A program made the translations under genes and the position numbers. From contig JAKVOU010000001.1 of NCBI GenBank assembly GCA_022482625.1, forward strand, positions 124,001-188,000: DNA of 64,000 bases. The letters run 5' to 3'. Origin of the DNA: Spirochaetia bacterium. Its GTDB lineage: Bacteria; Spirochaetota; Spirochaetia; Sphaerochaetales; Sphaerochaetaceae. Shown here piece after piece: positions 43,171-52,540 of this stretch. Every line of letters begins with the position of its first letter. Positions within the stretch are counted from its first letter, which is position 1. The notes beneath the pieces were generated by a model. That model had not been told where the DNA came from, searched no databases, and worked only from the letters and a program-made list of their open reading frames with translations.

Positions 43171-45558
43171 ATGCGACAGATTCAGCTACATGCGATTGAA
43201 GGATCTATGATACTTAGCCAGTCAGGCAAGGAAAAACTTCAGAAACTGTATGGACTTGCTGATGGGGAGCGCTTGGTCTTGGTCATTTCTTCCCAACAGG
43301 AAAAATTGCTTTCAATACGTTCTTTGGTCGAAGGTGCCAAGGAACATGACGAAAGGCTATGGTCCAATATTGAAAAGGGTCAGCTTTTCTGGCTGGGACT
43401 CGTCGACCAACTGCTCCAGGGTGAAGGCCGGAAACAGACGGCAGATTTAGTCAAGAAAGGCTTTACCCATCTTGAGGAACTGCTTCGCAGTGCATGGCTT
43501 GTCGGTGACATATCATCGGGGACGTTCGGTTATCTTGACCATGTCGTCGGTTCGTGGATAGCTAAGATGGCTGGCTTCATGTTGGCAGAAGTCTGTGATG
43601 ATGTTGTCCTGTGCGAGATGGACAAGGCGCTGACCATGCCGGCTGAGGATGTGCCTTCCGTCTTGGTCGTTTCCAGTCCTTGCCATGAAGGATGGCAGGC
43701 CTTTGATGCGGAAGCTGTGGCTTCTTCGCTCTGCATCCAGTATGATGCCCATACCATGACCTGCTGGAATTCCATATCCCTTGTCAGGACTGCGGACCTG
43801 AATGAAGTGCCAAGTGCACAGGTCATCCCCCTGCTTTCCTACAGTGAGGCAACTGAACTCTCATATTTCGGTTCCAGTGTCATTCATCCGAAAGCATTGC
43901 TTCCGGCCATTTCCAAGGGATATGAAGTAAATCTCCGCTGCTGGAATGATTTTGAGGAACCTGGTACCGTTGTTACTCCTAATGAAGATCCCAAGGGAAG
44001 CGGTACGATCAAAGGGTTTTCCGTCATTCATAATACTTCGCTGGTAAATATCGAAGGTGCAGGATTGAGCGGGGTCATCGGATTTTCTGCCAGGCTTTTT
44101 GCCGCGATGACCCAGGCAGGTATTTCTGTTATCCTGTACTCTCAGGCGTCCAGTGAATACAGCATCTGTCTTGCTGTACCGTCACAACAAGCCGAAAAGG
44201 CTGTGGAAACAGCAAAGAGCTGTTTCCATGAAGAATTGGAAGACAACAGGGTCCATGCCATTGAAGCAAAGGATGGGCTTGCCATCATTGCCGCAGTAGG
44301 GAACCAGATGGCAGGGAAATCAGGTGTATCCGGCTTGTTCTTCTCGTCTTTGGGCAAGGCTGGCGTCAATGTCATGGCTATTGCACAGGGATCAAGCGAA
44401 CGCAATATCAGTGCCGTGATAAAAGGCAAGGACTGCACGAAAGCCCTGAGAGGTCTGCATGCTTCTTTTTTCCTTTCCCGTCAGGCACTGTCTGTCGGTC
44501 TGATAGGTCCCGGCAATATCGGAGGGACTTTGTTGGACCAGATTGCCAAGGAGAAAGTCCGGTTGAACGAACAGTTTGGCTTGGATATCAGGATCCGTGC
44601 CATTGCCAATAGCCGGAAGATGTTGCTTGATGACGAAGGGATTGACCTTGACAACTGGAGACAGGAATTTGAAGAGCGCAGTGTCGACTGCGACCTGACG
44701 GCCTTTGAAACCCATGTCAGTGTGACCTACTTTCCCCATAGTGCAATCATTGATTGCAGCTCAAGCAGTTTCCTTGCAGGCAGGTATGTTGCATGGCTGA
44801 AGATGGGCATGCATGTCATTACCCCGAACAAAAAGGCAGGAACGGCCGATTATGCCTATTACCGGCAACTTTTTGATACCTGCAGGGATACGGGCAGGCG
44901 CTTCCTTTATGAAACTACTGTGGGCGCAGGACTTCCTGTGCTAGGTACGCTGAAGGACTTGGTGCAGACCGGTGACAACATAAGGAAAATTGAGGGCATT
45001 GTTTCCGGTACGCTTGCCTGGCTTTTCAATAATTTTGATGGTAGCAAACCATTCAGTGCTTTGGTCAGGGAGGCCAAGCAACTGGGCTATACGGAGCCTG
45101 ATCCCCGTGATGATTTGTCCGGTATGGATGTGGCACGTAAAACGGTCATCCTAGCCAGGGAATTGGGATATGATGTGGAAGTGTCCCAGGTCCCGATCGA
45201 AAGCCTTGTGCCGAAGGAGCTTGCGGCTCTTCCTGCTGACTTGTTCCTTTCCAGGCTTGATGAACTTGATGGACCGATGCTGGAACGTTTCCGACAGGCT
45301 GGAAATGAAGGAAAGCGGCTATGCTATGTAGGACAGGTAGATGCCGGTGGCAGCTGCAGTGTTGCCCTGAAGGCGTATCCTGCCGACCACCCGTTCTCCC
45401 AGGCCAGCGGAACGGATAATGTCATCTGCTTTACTACTGATCGATATCTGGATCAACCGCTGGTAATCAAGGGACCTGGAGCGGGAAGGGAAGTGACTGC
45501 CGGAGGTGTTTTCTCTGACATCCTCAGGCTTTCTGCCTATCTTGGTGCCAGGATCTGA
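43171..45558 (+). CDS. thrA: Bifunctional ThrA-type homoserine dehydrogenase with a degenerate aspartate kinase domain
   Basis: 795 residues from the ATG at 43171, the better-spaced of two starts behind GAGGGAG. The ThrA layout is complete: kinase-like region (1-250), two ACT domains (VIGFSARLFAAMTQAGISV, FFSSLGKAGVNVMAIAQGSS), then homoserine dehydrogenase (about 440-795) with VGLIGPGNIGG, HVITPNKKAG, VSGTLAWLFN and TEPDPRDDLSG. The kinase part lacks the KFGGTS motif at the N-terminus, the GRNGSDYSA-type block and the TDVDGVYT block, keeping only SYSEATELSYFGSSVIHPKA. It probably makes homoserine with NAD(P)H and senses threonine, while another enzyme supplies aspartyl phosphate. An operon with thrC is likely. 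Confidence 0.88.
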   Translation: MRQIQLHAIEGSMILSQSGKEKLQKLYGLADGERLVLVISSQQEKLLSIRSLVEGAKEHDERLWSNIEKGQLFWLGLVDQLLQGEGRKQTADLVKKGFTHLEELLRSAWLVGDISSGTFGYLDHVVGSWIAKMAGFMLAEVCDDVVLCEMDKALTMPAEDVPSVLVVSSPCHEGWQAFDAEAVASSLCIQYDAHTMTCWNSISLVRTADLNEVPSAQVIPLLSYSEATELSYFGSSVIHPKALLPAISKGYEVNLRCWNDFEEPGTVVTPNEDPKGSGTIKGFSVIHNTSLVNIEGAGLSGVIGFSARLFAAMTQAGISVILYSQASSEYSICLAVPSQQAEKAVETAKSCFHEELEDNRVHAIEAKDGLAIIAAVGNQMAGKSGVSGLFFSSLGKAGVNVMAIAQGSSERNISAVIKGKDCTKALRGLHASFFLSRQALSVGLIGPGNIGGTLLDQIAKEKVRLNEQFGLDIRIRAIANSRKMLLDDEGIDLDNWRQEFEERSVDCDLTAFETHVSVTYFPHSAIIDCSSSSFLAGRYVAWLKMGMHVITPNKKAGTADYAYYRQLFDTCRDTGRRFLYETTVGAGLPVLGTLKDLVQTGDNIRKIEGIVSGTLAWLFNNFDGSKPFSALVREAKQLGYTEPDPRDDLSGMDVARKTVILARELGYDVEVSQVPIESLVPKELAALPADLFLSRLDELDGPMLERFRQAGNEGKRLCYVGQVDAGGSCSVALKAYPADHPFSQASGTDNVICFTTDRYLDQPLVIKGPGAGREVTAGGVFSDILRLSAYLGARI

Positions 45559-45651
45559 TAGATGGCCGTCTTGGCGACGGCTGCTGATTATACTTAACCG
45601 TAAGGAGGAAAGGCAACTGCCGGAAGGTAGACTTGGATTGCCTGATGTATC

Positions 45652-46923
45652 ATGAAATTTGTATCAACTAGAAGATTATCAAAGCCTCTGAGTGCAAGTG
45701 AGGCTATTCTCAAAGGCCTTGCTGATGATGGTGGTCTGTATGTGCCTGAGCAGTTTCCTTCCCTTGTGCACCTTAATACAGGGGCAATTTCTTCCTATCC
45801 GGAACTTGCCTTTGAAGTACTTGCACCGTTTTTTGAAGGAGATGTGCTCAAGAGCAATGATTTGGCTGAAATCTGTGTGGATGCCTTCAACTTTCCTGTA
45901 CCGTTGGTGCCGACCGGAGACAAGTCCTGCATCTTGGAACTGTTCCATGGACCAACGGCAGCCTTCAAGGATTTCGGTGCCCGGTTCCTGGCTTTTACGA
46001 TGGAAAAGCTTCTGGAGAAGCAACCGCGTAAGCTTACTATCCTGGTAGCTACCAGCGGCGATACCGGTGGAGCCGTGGCCGCGGCTTTTCATGGGAGGAA
46101 GGGCATTGACGTAAAGGTACTGTATCCGAAGGGAAGAGTCAGTGCCCGCCAGCAGAAACAGCTGACTGTCTGGGGAGACAACGTTCAGGCGTATGAAGTC
46201 GACGGTACCTTCGACGATTGCCAGAAAATGGTCAAGTCTGCTTTCATGGACAAGGAACTGAGTGCAAAGTATGGGCTTTCAAGTGCCAATTCCATTAATT
46301 TGGGTAGATTGTTGCCACAGACCATCTACTATATCTATGCCGCTTATCTTTTCAGATCCATGTTTTCTACCAATCCGACATTCATCATCCCTAGCGGAAA
46401 CGTCGGCAACAGTTGCGGAGCTTATTGGGCCTTTACCTGCGGAGTACCGATTGACAGGATCGTACTTGCCGTCAATGCAAACAAGACCATTCCGGATTAC
46501 CTTGCGACTGGCAAGTATGCACCAAGAAAAAGCATAGCAACGCTGGCCAATGCCATGGATGTGGGAGCTCCCAGCAACATGGAACGGTTGCAGGACCTTT
46601 ATCCTGACATAGAGACCTTCAGGAGCTTGGTAAGTGCCTGGTCGGTCGATGATGACCAGATAAGGAAAACGATCAAGGAAACCTATGATGAATCAGGTTA
46701 CATCCTTTGCCCGCACACTGCCTGTGCCGAACGGGTGAGGCGGGATCATTTGAAGGATGCTGCTGCCATTGTTGTTTCAACGGCACATCCTGCCAAGTTT
46801 GATACTATTGTCGAACCGTTGATCGGCAAGACAGTAGAGGTGCCTCAGAACCTGGCAAAACTGCTGGACAAGGAGAGCCATTTTATCTCTGTCGGGACTG
46901 ATTATCACCAATTGTTTGAGTAA
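45652..46923 (+). CDS. thrC: Threonine synthase
   Basis: 423 residues. The N-terminal MKFVSTR start, FHGPTAAFKDFGARFL with the PLP Lys, VATSGDTGGAVAAAF and PSGNVGNSCGAYWAF (phosphate loop) are class-defining. It converts O-phosphohomoserine to threonine. It lies 93 bp after thrA and is followed by a strong terminator; thrB is not in the window. Confidence 0.95.
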   Translation: MKFVSTRRLSKPLSASEAILKGLADDGGLYVPEQFPSLVHLNTGAISSYPELAFEVLAPFFEGDVLKSNDLAEICVDAFNFPVPLVPTGDKSCILELFHGPTAAFKDFGARFLAFTMEKLLEKQPRKLTILVATSGDTGGAVAAAFHGRKGIDVKVLYPKGRVSARQQKQLTVWGDNVQAYEVDGTFDDCQKMVKSAFMDKELSAKYGLSSANSINLGRLLPQTIYYIYAAYLFRSMFSTNPTFIIPSGNVGNSCGAYWAFTCGVPIDRIVLAVNANKTIPDYLATGKYAPRKSIATLANAMDVGAPSNMERLQDLYPDIETFRSLVSAWSVDDDQIRKTIKETYDESGYILCPHTACAERVRRDHLKDAAAIVVSTAHPAKFDTIVEPLIGKTVEVPQNLAKLLDKESHFISVGTDYHQLFE

Positions 46924-46935
46924 GACCAGCATGCT

Positions 46936-46969
46936 GCATCTCAAATAGTTTAAAAAACTTTTGAGATGC
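46936..46969 (+). terminator. Terminator of the thr genes
   Basis: GCATCTCAAA pairs with TTGAGATGC, extended inward by AGTT/AACT, followed by an AT-rich tail. Confidence 0.75.
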
Positions 46970-47023
46970 AAAATATTTTATTCTTCTATATTCTTCACTT
47001 ATTGTGTTTTTTATCTTATCAAA

Positions 47024-47079
47024 TGTCATTAATTTGTGACATTTGTTTTTTTAGCTAAAAACCTGTCATAAATATGTGA
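47024..47079. promoter_or_regulatory. Tandem operator-like repeats before the HTH gene
   Basis: TGTCATTAATTTGTGACA (47024-47041) and TGTCATAAATATGTGA (47064-47079) share TGTCAT(T/A)AAT(T/A)TGTGA and start exactly 40 bp apart, about four helical turns. The first is extended to a dyad with 9-bp arms. They lie 20-75 bp upstream of the gene at 47100. Confidence 0.5.
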
Positions 47080-47099
47080 ATTTGCGGTATTATATATAC

Positions 47100-47480
47100 A
47101 TGAAGAAAGAGATTGGAAAGTATTTCTGGCAGCGCGTAGATGAATTGATTGAGGGCAGATACAGCGTGCAGGATCTATGCAAGATCTGCAATCTCAATTA
47201 CAGAACGATACGCAACCAGCGGTCGACGGAGACTGTTCCCGACATCTGGCATGTTTACCTGATTGCACTCTTGCTCGATACTTCCATGGATTATCTTTAC
47301 TATGGGGATAGTACGCTTGCTGACCCTGAGGTCAAATATCTTGCAAAAAAACTCAGTGAGATGACTCCTTTGCAACTTGCTAAGGCAAGGAGAAGAATCG
47401 AAGTGCTGAGTCAACCTTCTGACAAGGTGGCAGAAACACCTCTTTCTCTGTCTAAGGAAGAAGAGCCTTGCGAAGAATGA
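47100..47480 (+). CDS. Small helix-turn-helix regulator
   Basis: 126 residues from the ATG at 47100; a frame 8 codons longer overlaps the operator. RVDELIEGRYSVQDLCKICN, NYRTIRNQRS and YLIALLLDTSMDYLYYGDST resemble the XRE-type HTH with its typical trailing helix. The C-terminus is Glu-rich. It probably binds the tandem repeats in its own promoter. It is convergent with galK, and a relation to galactose genes is not evident. Confidence 0.65.
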   Translation: MKKEIGKYFWQRVDELIEGRYSVQDLCKICNLNYRTIRNQRSTETVPDIWHVYLIALLLDTSMDYLYYGDSTLADPEVKYLAKKLSEMTPLQLAKARRRIEVLSQPSDKVAETPLSLSKEEEPCEE

Positions 47481-47533
47481 CAAGCGATTGTAACCCTGTT
47501 CCCTTAGTTTTTTAAAAACAGGCCAATCACAAC

Positions 47534-48802
47534 TTATTCTGCAAAGCAACAGCTTTCTTTTGGGCGTATTGCCAACTCTGTTACAGAGCCTTTGCCAAAG
47601 ACAGTATCCATTCTCTGCTGGTAGGCTTTGAGCATGTTGACAGGAACATATGCTTGGATTGTTCCTGCAAAACCTCCGCCGTGGACCCTGCAGGCACCTT
47701 TCCCCTGAAGCAGGTCTTCGCTCAGTGCCAATGCCAACGGTAGTCCCTGTTGCCTGTAATCTGCATAAAGGTTCTGCAGGAAGCAGAAAGAACTTCTGCC
47801 ACATTCGTTTACCAGTGAAAGATAGTAATTGAAATCATCATTTCCAAGTGCTTCGACCATCTTTGTAACCCGTTCGTTTTCACTGAAGAAGTGGAATGCC
47901 CGCAGCAATGCCCTGTCATTTTTCAGTTCAGTCCGTAATGTGGGTAACTGTTCCATAAAGCTTTTCTCAGTGATGTCTCTCAGATGTTTCCCTCCCAGCA
48001 TGCCTGCAACTTCTTTCATTTCATGAGGAATGGATGCATAGTTCGCTGTAAGATCTTCATGGCTGCCTTTTGTATCAACGATGACCAATGCATAGCCATG
48101 AGATGCGAAATCGTACTGGAGGGCGGTGACCTTGGGAGACTTGGTTTCCTTGAAGTCGATGGCGACGATGCCACCTTCGGCACAAGCTACCTGGTCCATC
48201 AATCCGCTTGGTTTTCCATAATATTCATTTTCTGCATATTGTCCGATGATTGCCAGCTCAAGGGGAGTCAACTTATCGTTGTTGAAAAGGTGATTGAAAA
48301 TTGTGGCACAGAGTACCTCAATGGCGGCAGACGATGACAGGCCAGAGCCCTTGAGGACACTGGTAGACGTATTTGCCATAAATCCTCCCACTTTAAGTCC
48401 TCTGTCATGAAATGCCTTTGCAATGCCTCTGACCAAGGCATCGGTGGTATTCTTTTCTTTTTCGTGCATGCTGAGGTCAGACAGGTCAACTTTAACGATT
48501 GGGAATCCCTCACTTTTCAAGATGACGGATGACTGGTCTGTTGCATGTACGGCAGCAATGGTATCCAGATTGATCGTCGCAGCAAGTACCTTGCCTTGAT
48601 TGTGGTCGGTATGGTTGCCTCCCAGTTCACTTCTCCCTGCAGTTGAGTAGAGTTGTACGGAATCCTGGCCGAATTCCTTTCCATGGGTCCGTACCAATTC
48701 AATGAATCTTGCATCCAAGGCTTCTTCATCATAGGAAGAACCGTATAGGTTTGGATATGCTCCATGTAGATTGCCGTTCTTGATATCAGTGATCGTTGCC
48801 AT
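47534..48802 (-). CDS. galK: Galactokinase
   Basis: 422 residues, somewhat longer than E. coli GalK. The GHMP-kinase signature is complete: sugar-binding GRSELGGNHTDHNQG, ATP-binding VLKGSGLSSSAAIEVL, catalytic Asp region in GLMDQVACAEGG, and C-terminal GACRVHGGGFAGTIQ. It phosphorylates galactose at C1. Its ATG overlaps the galT stop (TGATG), so the two are co-translated. Confidence 0.94.
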   Translation of the reverse strand: MATITDIKNGNLHGAYPNLYGSSYDEEALDARFIELVRTHGKEFGQDSVQLYSTAGRSELGGNHTDHNQGKVLAATINLDTIAAVHATDQSSVILKSEGFPIVKVDLSDLSMHEKEKNTTDALVRGIAKAFHDRGLKVGGFMANTSTSVLKGSGLSSSAAIEVLCATIFNHLFNNDKLTPLELAIIGQYAENEYYGKPSGLMDQVACAEGGIVAIDFKETKSPKVTALQYDFASHGYALVIVDTKGSHEDLTANYASIPHEMKEVAGMLGGKHLRDITEKSFMEQLPTLRTELKNDRALLRAFHFFSENERVTKMVEALGNDDFNYYLSLVNECGRSSFCFLQNLYADYRQQGLPLALALSEDLLQGKGACRVHGGGFAGTIQAYVPVNMLKAYQQRMDTVFGKGSVTELAIRPKESCCFAE

Positions 48803-49866
48803 CAGTGTTGCTCCTTGAGCATGTCAATATAATGTATATCGGGAAGACTGCGAAGTGTCCGTGCTGCCTGTTCCGGTGTAATGTCCCTTTGGGGCATGGC
48901 AAGCATTTCATAGCCTACCATGAATTTCTTGACTGTAGCGGAACGGAGCAGGGGTGGCAGGTAATGGAAGTGCATGAGTATGCCTTCCCGGCTTTTTCCG
49001 TCAGTCGGCATCTGATGGATGCCCATGGAATAGGGGAAACTTGTCTTGAACAGGTTGTCAAACCTGATGCCCAGCCGCTTGATGATATGGGCCAGATCTT
49101 TTTCTTCTTCTTCAGAAATTTGGTCAATGCTGCTGATTGCTCTCTTATATGGCAGTACCATCGCCTCATAGGGCCATGTAGCCCAGAACGGTACGACAGC
49201 CAGAAAATGTTTGCCCTGCACGATGATCCTTTCCTTGCATTCGGCTTCATACAGGGCATAGTCAAGCAGCATTACACTCTCATGCACCTTTGCATAGGCT
49301 TCCTGCATCTCAAGTTCCCTACGTGGTATATCGGGGATGATTTCCTCTGCCCAGATCTGTCCGTGTGGATGTGGGTTGGAACAGCCCATGATCGGGCCTC
49401 TGTTTTCGAATATCTGGACGTGGTTGATGAAATCCTTGGTTCCCAGTTCAAGATATTGGGCCTTCCAGACATCGATGACTTGACTGATAGCCTGTTCCGG
49501 CATCCGTGCGAGCGTCAGGTCATGGCGTGGTGAAAAACAGATGACCTTGCAGATACCACGTTCTCCCCGTGCTTTCAGCAGGCCATTCGGTCCTTTTGTT
49601 TCTTCTTCACTCGAGCCCTCGGAGAGAAGTGCTGAAAAGTCATTCGTGAATACGTAGGTACCTGTATAATTAGGGTTTATGTTGCCTGATGACCGTGTAT
49701 TGCCCGGACATAGGTAGCAATGGGGATCATACTGCGGCCGTTGGTCTACCTGAGGTGCTTCGACCTGTCCTTGCCAAGGTCGTTTTGCCCGATGGGGAGA
49801 AATTTTTACCCATTCGCCGGTCAAGGGATTATACCTGTTGTGTGTTGTGTCTTGTAGGTTTATCAT
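48802..49866 (-). CDS. galT: Galactose-1-phosphate uridylyltransferase
   Basis: 354 residues. It contains the HIT-like active site NPHPHGQIWA (about residue 161) with its nucleophilic His, CYLCPGNTRSSG with zinc-binding Cys near the N-terminus, and GIHQMPTDG late in the chain. It exchanges UMP between UDP-glucose and galactose 1-phosphate in the Leloir pathway. GGAG with a 5-nt gap precedes the ATG. First gene of galTK, divergent from the LacI-type regulator. Confidence 0.94.
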   Translation of the reverse strand: MINLQDTTHNRYNPLTGEWVKISPHRAKRPWQGQVEAPQVDQRPQYDPHCYLCPGNTRSSGNINPNYTGTYVFTNDFSALLSEGSSEEETKGPNGLLKARGERGICKVICFSPRHDLTLARMPEQAISQVIDVWKAQYLELGTKDFINHVQIFENRGPIMGCSNPHPHGQIWAEEIIPDIPRRELEMQEAYAKVHESVMLLDYALYEAECKERIIVQGKHFLAVVPFWATWPYEAMVLPYKRAISSIDQISEEEEKDLAHIIKRLGIRFDNLFKTSFPYSMGIHQMPTDGKSREGILMHFHYLPPLLRSATVKKFMVGYEMLAMPQRDITPEQAARTLRSLPDIHYIDMLKEQH

Positions 49867-49888
49867 GAGAACTCCGATTGTGCTGTGT

Positions 49889-49916
49889 TGCTTAATTTTG
49901 TGTACACGTGTACAAT
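49889..49916 (+). promoter_or_regulatory. Regulator promoter overlapped by a perfect LacI-type operator
   Basis: TGTACACGTGTACA (49901-49914) is a perfect 14-bp palindrome with a central CG, the form bound by LacI/GalR dimers. It overlaps a rightward promoter TTGCTT (49889-49894), 16 nt, TACAAT (49911-49916) and lies 35 bp before galT, so it can control both directions. Confidence 0.7.
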
Positions 49917-49950
49917 ACAGTGCCTTACTGAAACTGTCAAGGAGGAAAGT

Positions 49951-50937
49951 ATGTCGCAGGTTACCAGAGATTCCGTGGCAAAGAAAGCCGGAGTCAGCAG
50001 TGCGACGGTGAGCAGGGTGTTCAATGCACCGCTGTCTGTTTCACCTGTATTGAGAAACAAGGTCCTGGAAAGTGCCAAGGCACTTGGCTACATACCGAAC
50101 AAAGCTGCAGCTCAGCTGCGCCGGTCAGGGACCGGCGTCATTGCCGTCGTTGAACTTGCAAAGAAAGGACGTCCTTACTATTGGGGAAGCCTGGCGTCCT
50201 TTGACTGGTTTTATGGACAGGTAATGCGTGGACTGCAGACTGCAGTTGAAAAGAGCAGTTGGCAATTGACCTTTGCAAGCATCAGAAACGAAGAAGAGCT
50301 TTTGCAGCTTGCTGCGCGTTGTGATGGTATCATTGGCTATGATGTCGATGACAAGGAAGAAGAAAAACTTTTCATGGATGCCGGCATTCCATGTATCCTG
50401 TGCCATCATATCATGCCTGGGCCGGGATTATGTCGGTTTTCTACAGACAATGAACGTGGTGGAGTCCTGCAGGCGGACTATCTTGGTTCCCTTGGCAAGA
50501 GCCGGCCTCTTTATGTTACGGGATATCTTTCCCAGGTCCAGCCTCATGTCCAGAGAATGAAGGGATTCTGTTCCCACGCATGGGAACATTGTGCCGTCGA
50601 AGAAGTTGCATTCGGTTGCCGGGGTGAGGTAGAAAAACTTGCAAATAGGGTGCAGGGGATGTTTGAAGATGGACTCATTGACAGTATTGCCTGTGTCAAT
50701 GACTTGACGTTGGTACAGTTGCTGTTGCATCTGAAGGAGTATGACCTGGCTTGTGTCGGCTATGATGCGGCTCCTTTTTCAGATTTTCTTCCCGGGACCA
50801 TAGCCTCGGTAGATTTGCATATCGGAACTATTTACCAAAGTGCCCTTGCCAGTCTTATTGCCCACCTTGGAGGAGCTGACCTTGAAGGACGTACCTTTGA
50901 GCCTTCTTTGGTAATCAAAGGCGAGGGAAAGCCGTAA
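49951..50937 (+). CDS. LacI/GalR-family transcriptional regulator of the gal genes
   Basis: 328 residues from the ATG at 49951 (AAGGAGG, 6-nt gap). The N-terminal HTH is TRDSVAKKAGVSSATVSRVF with the hinge helix YIPNKAAAQLRRSGTG. The rest is a periplasmic-binding-protein-like sensor (VIAVVELAKKGRPYYWGSL and the C-terminal ACVGYDAAPFSDFLPGTIAS). It probably represses galTK and itself until galactose or a derivative binds. Confidence 0.9.
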   Translation: MSQVTRDSVAKKAGVSSATVSRVFNAPLSVSPVLRNKVLESAKALGYIPNKAAAQLRRSGTGVIAVVELAKKGRPYYWGSLASFDWFYGQVMRGLQTAVEKSSWQLTFASIRNEEELLQLAARCDGIIGYDVDDKEEEKLFMDAGIPCILCHHIMPGPGLCRFSTDNERGGVLQADYLGSLGKSRPLYVTGYLSQVQPHVQRMKGFCSHAWEHCAVEEVAFGCRGEVEKLANRVQGMFEDGLIDSIACVNDLTLVQLLLHLKEYDLACVGYDAAPFSDFLPGTIASVDLHIGTIYQSALASLIAHLGGADLEGRTFEPSLVIKGEGKP

Positions 50938-50944
50938 GATTTTC

Positions 50945-52414
50945 TCATGTCTTATGCTGTGTGCTATAGCTCTTGAACAATGATTCCAGATGGAGTCTTC
51001 GTTTGATTTTGTAGAAAAGATGCCCCTTTGTCTTTCCGAATATGCCAAGGCTTACCAGACATCTGATTGTTATCTGTACATCTTTTTCTTTCCAGCTTGA
51101 CAGGATGCCCCATCGGCTGTTGCCTCTTTTTGCTGGACTCATGCCACAAAGCAGTTTTGTTGCTTGAGTGACGGTATACCGTAAGGGAGCAAAGGCAATC
51201 AGGCTGACGATCTCCTTCTCACCATCCCAAGTATGTTCAACGGTATCATCACAGACGCTGCAGCCACTGCAGCCATCGACTTCTTCTCCGAGCAGGCGGC
51301 AGAGAGCTTTGCGATAACAGTTTTCAGAAAAGAAAACAGAGGCAAGTACGTCACCTGAGATGAATTTTTTTATTTCTTCCATGCCGAGCAGGACATAACT
51401 TTTGGCAGGTTTCTTATCACGTCCTGCCCGTCCGCTTTCCTGCAGGAAGGCGAGGGCATCATTGCAAAGTGAACGGTGGATCGTTGTCCTTACGTTTTTC
51501 TTGTCGACACCCATTCCATAGGCGGTTGTAGCAAAGAGGACGCCATCGTCACTTTGCAGGAACCAGTTTTCTTTTTCTTGCTTTTCCTTGTCGTCAAGTC
51601 CTGCATGATAGTAGGCGCAGGATCGGAAGCCATGGAAACGGAAGCTGTTGCAGGCAGTCACAGTTTCTTCTCTTGCACTGCAGAATACGATTGCGGGACG
51701 CTGTGACGGGTCCCTGAGCAACAGGGAAATCTGCCGGTCTTTTGCCAATGTCCGACAGGTGTAGTATGATATGTTCTTCCTGTCACAGCTGCCTCTTACC
51801 ATCCGTATGGTATCATGGAACAGGTAGGTACGCAGTGCCTTCAATGTAGTTGCATCGGCAGTAGCCGTGAAGGCAAGCAACTGCCTGTAATGGAGGGTGT
51901 TCAGAAGCCTGCCGAGGTTGCAGTATGCAGGTCGGAACGTAAGTCCCCATTTGCAGACGACATGGGCTTCATCGATGACGACAAGACTGATGAAGCAGCT
52001 TCTGAGAAAGCTAAGCATGGCAGGCGTGTCCAGTGTTTCTGGGTTTGTAAGTATGAGTTTTGCTTTGCCACTGACTACAGATTGTTCCATCTGTGCCCTT
52101 TCTTCTGAGTTTTGATTCCCATGGAAGGATGCAAAGGGAATCTTGGATTTTTCCAGTCGGGTTTCTTGGTCGCGTTGGAGTGAACGCAATGGATAGATAA
52201 GCAGGGTATTGTCCTGTACCAACAGTGCAGGCAATAGGAAGCATAGGCTTTTCCCGCTTCCCGTAGGAAGCAGTACCAACAGTTCTGCCTGTTGTTGTCT
52301 TTCTTCGGCCTCAAGGATTTCCGTAATGACAAGTTCTTGGTAGGGGAAAAGGTAATCAATGCCAAAGACCTGTTCTGCAAGGTCATGTATTTTTTCTCTC
52401 AGTGCTATGTCCAT
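50945..52414 (-). CDS. RecQ-like ATP-dependent DNA helicase without an HRDC domain
   Basis: About 489 residues from the ATG at 52414. The frame is open further upstream, but that part lies over the divergent arcA start and looks non-coding. Helicase motifs are LPTGSGKSLCF (I), LIYPLRSLQRDQ (Ia), VVIDEAHVVCKWG (II), AFTATAD (III), ATTAYGMGVDKKNV (V) and QESGRAGRD (VI). A RecQ zinc region follows (CYRKALCRLL, CSGCSVC) and a short winged-helix-like tail. The HRDC domain of long RecQ proteins is missing. It unwinds DNA 3'-5' in repair. The start is uncertain. Confidence 0.82.
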   Translation of the reverse strand: MDIALREKIHDLAEQVFGIDYLFPYQELVITEILEAEERQQQAELLVLLPTGSGKSLCFLLPALLVQDNTLLIYPLRSLQRDQETRLEKSKIPFASFHGNQNSEERAQMEQSVVSGKAKLILTNPETLDTPAMLSFLRSCFISLVVIDEAHVVCKWGLTFRPAYCNLGRLLNTLHYRQLLAFTATADATTLKALRTYLFHDTIRMVRGSCDRKNISYYTCRTLAKDRQISLLLRDPSQRPAIVFCSAREETVTACNSFRFHGFRSCAYYHAGLDDKEKQEKENWFLQSDDGVLFATTAYGMGVDKKNVRTTIHRSLCNDALAFLQESGRAGRDKKPAKSYVLLGMEEIKKFISGDVLASVFFSENCYRKALCRLLGEEVDGCSGCSVCDDTVEHTWDGEKEIVSLIAFAPLRYTVTQATKLLCGMSPAKRGNSRWGILSSWKEKDVQITIRCLVSLGIFGKTKGHLFYKIKRRLHLESLFKSYSTQHKT

Positions 52415-52540
52415 GTCCTTCTTAGCTTGGAAAGGCCTGTTTTGCTTCCATGTATCTACCTTGCACCTTGTTTGACGTAGACGTAAGATAGAAGGGAAGT
52501 ACCCGATGACTATCGGGCCCTGATCCATGGAGACGACAAG

